8,115 nucleotides of DNA from an uncultured Collinsella sp. (GTDB lineage: Bacteria > Actinomycetota > Coriobacteriia > Coriobacteriales > Coriobacteriaceae): the NCBI GenBank assembly GCA_934654605.1, contig CAKUGH010000064.1, forward strand, positions 1 through 8,115. The letters are read 5' to 3'. Numbering within the stretch: position 1 is the stretch's first letter; each line of letters opens with the position of its first letter. The translations under genes and the position numbers were made by a program. The notes beneath the pieces were generated by a model that worked only from the letters and a program-made list of their open reading frames with translations, ran no database searches and had not been told where the DNA came from. Positions 1 to 5,176 of the stretch are shown one piece after another.

Positions 1-477
1 GCCGGGCGTCTCGGGCGCAAAGTGGCTCGGAATGCCGCCGGGGTAGGAGAACTGGCGGAAGAACTTCTGCAGGCCGGCCTCGTCATCGGTGATGTCGGGA
101 CGGATCTCGCGGTAGGTGCCGTCGAGCAGCGACTGGGCGGTACCCGCGGGACCACCGTGACCGGGGCCCATCAGGAAGATGGCGTTCTGGTTGTGATCGG
201 CGATGAGGCGATTGACGTGGCCGAACAGGAAGTTAATGCCGGGCGTGGTGCCCCAGTGGCCAACCAGGCGGTGCTTAACGTCGGGGCGGCCAAAGTCACG
301 CGTCTCACCGGTCTTCTCGTCAACAAAGTCGGTACGCATCAGCGGGTTGGAGCGAAGGTAGATCTGGCCGACGGACAGGTAGTTCGAAGCGCGCCAATAC
401 AGATCGACACCCTCGAGCTCGGAAGCGGGCACCTCGTGTCCCAGCTTTTGCCACGGCGTTCCCAGTGTTTTAGCCAT
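1..477 (-). CDS. xfp: Phosphoketolase, N-terminal 159 residues (partial, runs off the left edge)
   Basis: Thiamine-diphosphate enzyme that splits xylulose 5-phosphate (and in many members fructose 6-phosphate) with phosphate to acetyl phosphate plus glyceraldehyde 3-phosphate or erythrose 4-phosphate; cytosolic, central to the phosphoketolase or bifid shunt. The reverse strand reads [16 protein letters not shown] and then shows the family's N-terminal signatures in order: [15 protein letters not shown] (about residues 27-41), [20 protein letters not shown] (about 73-92), the [14 protein letters not shown] cofactor-site segment (about 105-118) and [16 protein letters not shown] at the window edge. 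The family is about 800 residues, so about one fifth is present. The ATG at 477-475 is preceded by AAGGGA (486-491) with an 8-nt spacer. It lies downstream of the LacI-type gene on the same strand but has its own promoter with two palindromic operators, so sugar-responsive control is likely. The family is certain from motifs; substrate preference (Xfp or Xpk) cannot be told from this part. Confidence 0.93.
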   Translation of the reverse strand, partial: MAKTLGTPWQKLGHEVPASELEGVDLYWRASNYLSVGQIYLRSNPLMRTDFVDEKTGETRDFGRPDVKHRLVGHWGTTPGINFLFGHVNRLIADHNQNAIFLMGPGHGGPAGTAQSLLDGTYREIRPDITDDEAGLQKFFRQFSYPGGIPSHFAPETPG

Positions 478-535
478 TGTTTATGTCCCTTCGCTGCGCG
501 GTCGCCCTCCGATACGGCAACCTTTCATTGGGACT

Positions 536-541
536 AGTATA
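536..541 (-). promoter_or_regulatory. Candidate -10 box (TATACT) of the phosphoketolase promoter
   Basis: On the minus strand TATACT lies about 60 nt upstream of the phosphoketolase ATG, giving a leader of roughly 50 nt that ends in AAGGGA. No good -35 hexamer sits 16-18 bp further upstream; that spacer is occupied by the palindrome at 547-558. A weak -35 suits a promoter that is regulated or needs an activator. The -10 assignment is from motif only. Confidence 0.45.
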
Positions 542-544
542 TTT

Positions 545-560
545 GCTAAAACGTTTTATC
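545..560. promoter_or_regulatory. LacI-family-type operator, proximal (core TAAAACGTTTTA)
   Basis: A perfect 12-bp palindrome at 547-558 with a central CG step, the usual architecture of LacI/GalR-family operators. It sits between the candidate -10 (536-541) and where the -35 should be, so binding would block RNA polymerase at the phosphoketolase promoter. The LacI-type gene immediately upstream on the same strand is the natural candidate binder; that link is inferred from proximity. Confidence 0.72.
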
Positions 561-565
561 ATGGT

Positions 566-581
566 GAAAAAACGTTTTAGC
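566..581. promoter_or_regulatory. LacI-family-type operator, distal (core AAAACGTTTT)
   Basis: Second copy of the same palindrome (core 569-578, with TAGC on one flank as in the inverse of the proximal site). Its centre is 21 bp from the first (552.5 against 573.5), two helical turns, so both sites face the same side of DNA. Two in-phase operators suggest cooperative binding by neighbouring dimers. Confidence 0.7.
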
Positions 582-621
582 ATCGTTATCCCTTTCACAG
601 GCCAGCAAAACCAGACCTTCA

Positions 622-644
622 CCTGCGATATCGTCTATCACAGG
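622..644 (-). terminator. Stem-loop downstream of the LacI-type gene, possible weak terminator
   Basis: Arms 622-630 and 636-644 form a 9-bp stem (CCTGTGATA / TATCGCAGG in the minus-strand RNA) with one G-U wobble and a 5-nt loop, 38 nt after the stop codon of the LacI-type gene. Only a short TTTT follows, about 10 nt later, so this may be a weak terminator or simply a 3'-end structure separating the regulator from the phosphoketolase promoter. Confidence 0.35.
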
Positions 645-681
645 CGCTCCACATTCACTTTATGCGAATTGGTAAACGTGT

Positions 682-1710
682 TTAGTTTTGTTTAGTAAGC
701 TCGAGCACGCTGCCCTTTACGATGAGCGCAGGCTCCAAAACGACCTCTTCGGCACGCCTGCCACCCTTACCGGCAAGGCGCTTGGACATGCAGCCAAAAG
801 CGTGTTCGGCAAGCACGCCGGGGTCCTGCTCGATCGCGGTCAACGCCGGCTCAAAGAGAACGTCGGCTGCCGAGTTGTCATAGCTTACGACCGAGATATC
901 GCCCGGAATACTCTTCCCCATCTCGTGCAGGCGTTTAAGTAGGCCCAGCGCAATGTTATCCGAGCTTGCAAAGACGGCGGTGGCGTCGGTCGCCAGCACC
1001 GCCTCCGATGCCTCGTAGGCGCTCGGAATGTAATACTCGCTCTCAAACTCCAGACGCGCGTCGATGGACAGGCCCACTTCGCGCAGGGCGCGCTCATAGC
1101 CGGCAAGACGCTTACGACCCGTATTGGAACGGCGCGCGTTAACCAAGCAGGCAATGCGGCGGTGGCCCTGTTCGATCAGATAACGCGTGGCCATATAGCC
1201 ACCCATCTCGTGATCGAACATCACCTTGTCGCACTCAAGTCCCTCAATGGCGCGGTCAACCATCACGGCCGGGATGGGCAGGTGGCTGACTTCCTCGCGC
1301 AGAGCACGGTCGTCCGAGAACTCGTCGCCCACAACCAGGAACACACCATCGACGCCGCGTGTCACCAACTGACGCAGCAGCTCAAGATCGTCCTCGGCAC
1401 TTCCACCCGAGCTGGTAATAAAGAGTGCATAGCCGTCCTCGCGGCAGCGTTTCTCTAGACTGCCGGCGAGCGAGGCAAAAAAGCGGCTCTCGATATTGGG
1501 CACGATAAGACCCAGGGTGCGCGATTCGCGCATGACCAGGCTGCGCGCGATCTGGTTGGGAACATAATGGTTTTGTGCGGCAACTTCCTTGATGCGCTTG
1601 CGGTTTTCTTCCGAGATACGGCAAGGTCGGTTGTTAAGGACAAGCGAGACCGACGAGGGGGAAAGCCCCACCTCCTGGGCAATCTGCTTGAGAGTAACCT
1701 TGTTGCCCAT
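682..1710 (-). CDS. LacI/GalR-family transcriptional repressor
   Basis: A 342-residue sugar-responsive DNA-binding regulator of normal family length. The N-terminal helix-turn-helix is clear (VTLKQIAQEVGLSPSSVSLV, residues 5-24), followed by the hinge region with NQIARSL (52-58) and then the periplasmic-binding-protein-like effector domain (about 65-335): TLGLIVPNIESRFFASL, GVDGVFLV, VDRAIEGLECDKV, the RIACLV segment, FASSDNIALGLL and DISVVSYDNS. The start chosen is the ATG at 1710, where the fold begins, preceded by AAGGAG at 1715-1720. The longer frame from 1869 adds 53 residues outside the family fold and starts upstream of the candidate promoter. It is divergent from murB and co-directional with the phosphoketolase gene. 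The twin palindromes in front of the latter make it the likely target. The effector sugar cannot be predicted. Confidence 0.93.
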   Translation of the reverse strand: MGNKVTLKQIAQEVGLSPSSVSLVLNNRPCRISEENRKRIKEVAAQNHYVPNQIARSLVMRESRTLGLIVPNIESRFFASLAGSLEKRCREDGYALFITSSGGSAEDDLELLRQLVTRGVDGVFLVVGDEFSDDRALREEVSHLPIPAVMVDRAIEGLECDKVMFDHEMGGYMATRYLIEQGHRRIACLVNARRSNTGRKRLAGYERALREVGLSIDARLEFESEYYIPSAYEASEAVLATDATAVFASSDNIALGLLKRLHEMGKSIPGDISVVSYDNSAADVLFEPALTAIEQDPGVLAEHAFGCMSKRLAGKGGRRAEEVVLEPALIVKGSVLELTKQN

Positions 1711-1745
1711 CTCGCTCCTTCCGAGTATTCGCGCAATCTCTTGAA

Positions 1746-1751
1746 AGTATA
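1746..1751 (-). promoter_or_regulatory. Candidate -10 box (TATACT) for the LacI-type gene
   Basis: Minus-strand TATACT 35 nt upstream of the 1710 start codon, leaving room for a short leader with AAGGAG. No convincing -35 is visible. Its position downstream of the 1869 ATG supports the shorter start for the regulator. Confidence 0.42.
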
Positions 1752-1782
1752 GCGACCGTCCCTCTACCTCGATGATAAACAC

Positions 1783-1799
1783 TTTACCAATCCGGTAAA
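1783..1799. promoter_or_regulatory. Inverted repeat TTTACC-N5-GGTAAA in the regulator/murB intergenic region
   Basis: A perfect 6-bp inverted repeat with a 5-bp spacer, centred on 1791 about 40 bp upstream of the regulator's -10 box and about 90 bp upstream of the murB -10. It looks like a dimeric regulator's operator. It differs from the CG-centred palindromes in front of the phosphoketolase gene, so it may bind another protein or be a weaker autoregulatory site. A related half-site, GGTAAACGTG, occurs at 671-680. Confidence 0.35.
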
Positions 1800-1854
1800 C
1801 GGCACTTTTATCGCCGCCAGCGCAAGCCGATTGGTGCATTGGGGTCAGGTTACT

Positions 1855-1885
1855 TTGCACCAAATCCATCCGGGTGGGGTATATT
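1855..1885 (+). promoter_or_regulatory. Candidate murB promoter (TTGCAC / TATATT)
   Basis: TTGCAC at 1855-1860 and TATATT at 1880-1885 form a sigma-70-like pair with a long 19-bp spacer (18 bp if GTATAT is taken as -10). Transcription would start near 1892 and give a leader of about 37 nt before the murB ATG at 1929. Motif evidence only. Confidence 0.4.
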
Positions 1886-1928
1886 GCATTCGATTGATGA
1901 AAACGACCACCATAAGGCGGATATTCGT

Positions 1929-2891
1929 ATGCACGAGAATGACTTTTTTAACGAGGACCTGCTCTGCGCGCTCGCCGGTGTTGCCGGCGAGGACAACGTG
2001 CTCATGAGCGAGCCCATGCGCGAGCACACCACGTTTAAGATCGGCGGCCCGGCCGATGTGTTTGTCACGCCCGATACCGAGCAGGGCCTCGTCGCCACGC
2101 TTGACACCTGCTACCGCTGCGACCTGCCGCTCACCATCGTGGGCAACGGCTCCGACCTGCTCGTCGGCGACAAGGGCATCCGCGGCGTCGTCGTGGTGCT
2201 GGGCGAAGGTCTCTCCAACATCACCGTCGACGGCACGCATGTCACGGCAGCAGCCGGCGCGCTGCTCTCGGATGTCGCGGCCGCGGCAGCCGAGGCCGGC
2301 CTTACTGGCTTGGAGCCCATCTCGGGCATCCCCGGCTCGGTCGGCGGCGCCTGCTATATGAACGCCGGTGCCTACGGCGCCTGCATGGCCGACGTGCTGG
2401 AGTCCGTGCGCGTCTACAAGCCTGCTCGCCAGCTCGACGACGGTACCCGCGGCAGCGGTAACATCATCGAGTTCGATGTCGATGAGCTCAACCTGGGCTA
2501 TCGCAAGAGCCGCATCGCCGACGACGGCTTTATCGTACTCTCGGCAACCTTCAACCTCGCCCCGGGCAACGCCGCGATGATCAAGGCCGACATGGACGAT
2601 TACCGCCAGCGCCGCGAGGACAAGCAGCCGCTCGACATGCCGAGCGCCGGCTCCACCTTCAAGCGCCCCGAGGGCTACTTTGCCGGCAAGCTCATCATGG
2701 ACGCCGGCCTGCGCGGCCACGCCATCGGCGGTGCACAGGTGAGCGAGAAGCACTGCGGCTTCATCGTCAACGCCGACCACGCCACCGCAGCCGACGTCGA
2801 CGAACTCATCCGCCACATCCAAACAACCGTTAAAGACCAGTTCGGAGTAGACCTAGAACCCGAAGTCCACCGAGTAGGCGAATTCCTCTAA
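1929..2891 (+). CDS. murB: UDP-N-acetylenolpyruvoylglucosamine reductase MurB
   Basis: Cytosolic FAD enzyme that uses NADPH to reduce UDP-GlcNAc-enolpyruvate to UDP-N-acetylmuramate, the second committed step of peptidoglycan precursor synthesis. The 320-residue protein shows the family pattern: TTFKIGGPAD (34-43), the FAD-binding VGNGSDLLVGDKGIRG (71-86), GLEPISGIPGSVGGACYMNA (127-146), LGYRKSR with the substrate-binding Tyr-Arg (189-195), SAGSTFKRP with the catalytic serine Ser242 (239-247), and the C-terminal LEPEV carrying the conserved acid (309-313). The start at 1929 fits the family and has AAGGCGG 8 nt upstream. An in-frame ATG at 1839 would add 30 unrelated residues and lies upstream of the candidate promoter. 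It is monocistronic, with a strong terminator 10 nt after the stop. Base use is GC-rich like the other core genes here. Confidence 0.96.
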   Translation: MHENDFFNEDLLCALAGVAGEDNVLMSEPMREHTTFKIGGPADVFVTPDTEQGLVATLDTCYRCDLPLTIVGNGSDLLVGDKGIRGVVVVLGEGLSNITVDGTHVTAAAGALLSDVAAAAAEAGLTGLEPISGIPGSVGGACYMNAGAYGACMADVLESVRVYKPARQLDDGTRGSGNIIEFDVDELNLGYRKSRIADDGFIVLSATFNLAPGNAAMIKADMDDYRQRREDKQPLDMPSAGSTFKRPEGYFAGKLIMDAGLRGHAIGGAQVSEKHCGFIVNADHATAADVDELIRHIQTTVKDQFGVDLEPEVHRVGEFL

Positions 2892-2901
2892 AAAGAAGGC
2901 C

Positions 2902-2950
2902 CCGAAAGGGAGAGGCTTCGTAAGGAAGTCCTCTCCCTTTCGGCTTTTAT
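2902..2950 (+). terminator. Intrinsic terminator of murB
   Basis: A 14-bp perfect stem (arms 2902-2915 and 2930-2943, CCGAAAGGGAGAGG and its complement) with a 14-nt loop that can form a small CTTC/GAAG inner stem, followed by CTTTTAT. An A-rich stretch before the left arm (2890-2897) could supply a U-tract on the other strand, so it may work in both directions. It marks the end of core sequence before the AT-rich block. Confidence 0.9.
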
Positions 2951-2956
2951 AATCCC

Positions 2957-2994
2957 CCACTTATGATTGAATTGGCAGGTAAAATCATAAGTGG
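2957..2994. repeat. 12-bp perfect inverted repeat at the start of the AT-rich block
   Basis: CCACTTATGATT (2957-2968) and its exact complement AATCATAAGTGG (2983-2994) flank a 14-bp spacer containing TTGGCA, a possible -35 hexamer. It lies 16 bp before the strong Shine-Dalgarno of the leader ORF. It could be a regulator's operator, a 5' RNA hairpin if transcription starts upstream, or a scar of insertion; there is no U-tract, so it is not an obvious terminator. Confidence 0.6.
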
Positions 2995-3024
2995 AGAATT
3001 ACAATAGGGAAGGAGGACTTGACT

Positions 3025-3132
3025 ATGGCGAATGGAAATGCAGCGGCTCGGCTCGGCTCGGCTCGGCTCGGCTCGGCTCGGCTCGGCTCGGCTCGGCTCG
3101 GCTCGGCTCGGCTCGGCTCGGCAGGAGCATAG
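3025..3132 (+). CDS. Short leader ORF made of ARLGS pentapeptide repeats (35 aa)
   Basis: An ATG at 3025 sits 8 nt after a perfect AGGAGG (3011-3016), the strongest ribosome binding site in the window. It encodes MANGNAA, then repeated ARLGS units, then AGA and a TAG at 3130-3132. The repeats come directly from the pentanucleotide tract, which gives the same pentapeptide in every forward frame, so the repeat number decides only the tail. A change of one unit would extend the product to about 82 residues (gain, stop at 3266) or 74 residues (loss, stop at 3252). No domain, membrane segment or signal peptide is visible. It precedes the surface-protein gene by 242 nt. I do not recognise a protein family; a regulatory leader ORF is more likely than a functional protein. 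Confidence 0.55.
   Translation: MANGNAAARLGSARLGSARLGSARLGSARLGSAGA
3044..3122 (+). repeat. Perfect pentanucleotide tandem repeat, (GCTCG)15
   Basis: Fifteen uninterrupted copies of GCTCG fill 3046-3120, and the 5-nt period continues 2 nt on each side. The tract is pure GC/T on the plus strand and not self-complementary. Because 5 is not a multiple of 3, every unit gained or lost shifts the frame of the ORF starting at 3025. The GG-N3-GG spacing on the plus strand also fits a two-tetrad G-quadruplex. Perfect purity over 79 nt implies recent or ongoing slippage. Confidence 0.97.
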
Positions 3133-3187
3133 CGCCGTTTTTTCAGCGTGTCAAGTCTTATTTCATACAATTTATAACGAACCAGTT

Positions 3188-3227
3188 GCCGGAGACAGGG
3201 CGCATTATGCCTTGGCTTCGGCTTTTT
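3188..3227 (+). terminator. Candidate attenuator hairpin in the surface-protein leader
   Basis: GCCGGAG (3188-3194) can pair with CTTCGGC (3216-3222, one G-U), directly followed by TTTTT (3223-3227), the layout of an intrinsic terminator. The 21-nt loop can form a small inner stem (GGC 3199-3201 with GCC 3209-3211). The CTTCGGC arm could instead pair with GCCGGAAG at 3234-3241 (one bulge), giving a competing hairpin. It lies between the repeat-bearing leader ORF and the surface-protein gene. The stem is only moderately strong. Confidence 0.4.
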
Positions 3228-3320
3228 GCGTTTGCCGGAAGGATGGTGGTTTGATATTGAAGTCCTAACCACGACCGGCAAATCGATCTTTTCCGGTTAA
3301 AACTTCTATCTTCTCCGGCG

Positions 3321-3352
3321 TGTCCGCTGTCGGAGGAAGAAAATAGCGGATA
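3321..3352 (+). promoter_or_regulatory. Leader hairpin just upstream of the surface-protein ribosome binding site
   Basis: TGTCCGCT (3321-3328) pairs with AGCGGATA (3345-3352), one G-U, around a 16-nt loop that itself contains GGAGGAA. It ends 10 nt before the real GGAGG (3363-3367, 7 nt from the ATG at 3375). It could expose or hold ribosomes near the start. A smaller stem at 3274-3297 (ACCGG/CCGGT) precedes it. Structure inferred by eye. Confidence 0.3.
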
Positions 3353-3374
3353 GAATTATTTTGGAGGAATAAAA

Positions 3375-5096
3375 ATGAAGAAGAAACTTCTAAGCCTTCT
3401 GCTTGCGTTGTGCCTTGTGATGGCACTTGTTCCGATGACAGCGTTTGCAGAAGAGAACGAGCAAAGCAGCAAAACCTCAATCACAACAGTAGATGAGCTT
3501 TTGCAATTTGCAAAAGCTGTGGACAATGGCGAATATGACGATAAAACAGATGCGGTTGTATCTCTTAATGCAGATTTGGATTTAACAGGTGTTGCGTGGA
3601 CACCAATTGGCAGCGTATTTGCTGCTGATGGAACTCTGCTGCATTACTTCAGCGGCAAATTTTACGGAAACGGGCATACGATTTCCAATTTAGATTTTTC
3701 CGAAAACTATGGAAAGACAGAGTATCCGTCTTTCGGGTTCTTCAGCGAGATTTATGGTGCTGAAATTTCCGGCTTGACAATTCAGGGAAAACTTGATGTG
3801 TCTAATTCTGCCCCCGTCTTTTTTGGAACAGTTGCGGGTGTTGCAGCAGATAGCAAAATTTCTGATTGCGTTTCAGATGTATCGTTCACGGATACAGATA
3901 AATATATTAACGGTACTGTGGCTATGTGCGGATATGCAATAAATAGCACGATTGAGTACTGCCAAAACAAGGGGGATTTTTCAGTAATGAAGGACACCTC
4001 CCAATTTTGGATGGGTGGTATCGCAGGTCTTGCTGAAAACAGTACCGTACAGTATTGTGCCAATACAGGCGATATGACTTCTTGGACACCTTCTACCGGT
4101 GGAATTGTTGGACAGTTGATTCAGAACTCAAAGGTCATAAATTGTTATTCCACGGGAAAAATGGTCCCTCTTGGCAATGGCACTACGGATTTCGGCGGCA
4201 TTGCAGGCATAGTTGGTGCAGGTACAGAAATCAAACATTGTTATTTTGCCGGTGAAGTGGATTTGTCTCAATATACAGCCACTACACCTTATAAGCGTTT
4301 AGGCGGCATTGCAGGCGGTGTTTCTTCTGATACGCCTGCTTTTGAAAACAATTATTTCGTGGGAACTGAGAATGTCCCGGCTTGCTTTAAGTACCAGAAT
4401 GCTGGAACAGAAAAGACCCTTGACTCCATGAAAACGGAAGATTTCTTTAATGAAATCACTGCCGCTGGCGGCAATTATCGATTTAACCCAAATGGCACGC
4501 CTATTCTGCCGGCACCGAAATATGCAGTTTCTTTTGTTGTAACACCTGCTGATCTGACAAATGTAATCATCAAAGTGAACGGTCAGGTAGTAACAAACCC
4601 CGCCAATTTGGAGGCGGGTACTTATCAAGTCGAAGTCAGCGCAGATAATTGCGAGGTTTTCAATTCCAGTATTACGATTACGGCTGATACAGCAACTCAT
4701 ACGCATACTATCGCAATGACTTATTTGCCTGCCGACTACACCAAAGTCGATGCAGCCATTGCCAAAGCAAATGCCCTGAACAAGAATGACTACAAGGATT
4801 TCTCCGGTGTGGAAGCCGCTGTCAAGGCTGTTGTCCGTGACAAGAACATCACTGAACAGAGTGAAGTTGATGCAATGGCAAAGGCTATCGAAGATGCGAT
4901 TGCTGCTCTTGAGAAAAAACCCGCCAGCACCAAAGAGAAAAAACCTGCCGGCACCAAACCGGGAACAACCGATAAGCTTCCGCAGGCTGGCGATGCAAAC
5001 AGCTTTGCTTTGTGGATCGCCCTGTTGTTTATCAGCGGCGGTACAGCAATCGTTACAACCGTTTACGGCAGAAACAAAAAGCGCAGCGTAAAGTAA
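3375..5096 (+). CDS. Secreted cell-wall-anchored surface protein with GLUG-like repeats and FIVAR-like region
   Basis: A 573-residue protein with a Sec signal peptide (MKKK, hydrophobic core, cleavage likely after AFA25). Residues about 35-345 look like a beta-helix or GLUG-type repeat domain: a lead-in with LNADLDLTGVAWTPIGS and FSGKFYGNGHTISNLDF, then repeats FWMGGIAGLAENSTVQYC (about 211-228), STGGIVGQLIQNSKVINC (about 240-257), FGGIAGIVGAGTEIKHCY (about 273-290) and LGGIAGGVSS (309-318). A beta-rich stretch (about 380-448) precedes a helical FIVAR-like segment (about 452-515), a Lys/Pro/Thr spacer, LPQAGD (535-540), a membrane segment (about 543-564) and a basic tail RNKKRSVK. This is a sortase-substrate layout, with Ala replacing the usual Thr. 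The start has GGAGG 7 nt upstream. Such proteins act at the cell surface, perhaps in adhesion or glycan binding, but no ligand can be named. Composition marks it as foreign here. Confidence 0.88.
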   Translation: MKKKLLSLLLALCLVMALVPMTAFAEENEQSSKTSITTVDELLQFAKAVDNGEYDDKTDAVVSLNADLDLTGVAWTPIGSVFAADGTLLHYFSGKFYGNGHTISNLDFSENYGKTEYPSFGFFSEIYGAEISGLTIQGKLDVSNSAPVFFGTVAGVAADSKISDCVSDVSFTDTDKYINGTVAMCGYAINSTIEYCQNKGDFSVMKDTSQFWMGGIAGLAENSTVQYCANTGDMTSWTPSTGGIVGQLIQNSKVINCYSTGKMVPLGNGTTDFGGIAGIVGAGTEIKHCYFAGEVDLSQYTATTPYKRLGGIAGGVSSDTPAFENNYFVGTENVPACFKYQNAGTEKTLDSMKTEDFFNEITAAGGNYRFNPNGTPILPAPKYAVSFVVTPADLTNVIIKVNGQVVTNPANLEAGTYQVEVSADNCEVFNSSITITADTATHTHTIAMTYLPADYTKVDAAIAKANALNKNDYKDFSGVEAAVKAVVRDKNITEQSEVDAMAKAIEDAIAALEKKPASTKEKKPAGTKPGTTDKLPQAGDANSFALWIALLFISGGTAIVTTVYGRNKKRSVK

Positions 5097-5176
5097 AACT
5101 AAGTATTTAGTCCAAGGGGCCGTCTCTTTCTTATATTCAGACAACCAGTCCGGTATGTAGCGCGTTGGACCCAAAA

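Larger units (their letters stand above)
2951..5170. other. AT-rich block, probably horizontally acquired
   Basis: Between the murB terminator and the 33-bp inverted repeat near 5177, base composition falls markedly below the flanks and codons shift to A/T-ending (many AAA, GAA, TTT, ACA), quite unlike murB or galE. It holds a repeat-bearing leader ORF and one surface-protein gene with Firmicute-like signals. No integrase, transposase, tRNA or clear direct repeats mark its ends, so the exact borders and the mode of entry are unknown. Confidence 0.6.

Noticed and set aside
22..537. 171-codon plus-strand frame at the left edge
   Set aside because: It is antisense to the phosphoketolase N-terminus, whose conserved motifs are unmistakable on the minus strand.
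1711..1869. N-terminal extension of the LacI-type regulator (start at 1869)
   Set aside because: The 53 extra residues do not belong to the fold, start upstream of a candidate -10 box, and the ATG at 1710 has AAGGAG directly before the helix-turn-helix.
1839..1928. Longer murB start at 1839
   Set aside because: The added 30 residues have no family counterpart and cover the candidate murB promoter; the 1929 ATG has an acceptable ribosome binding site.
1845..2822. 325-codon minus-strand frame opposite murB
   Set aside because: Antisense shadow; its Ala/Val/Gly/Asp-rich translation mirrors murB codon bias and shows no domain.
3044..3122. CRISPR array
   Set aside because: The repeats are 5-nt and contiguous with no spacers; this is a simple tandem repeat.
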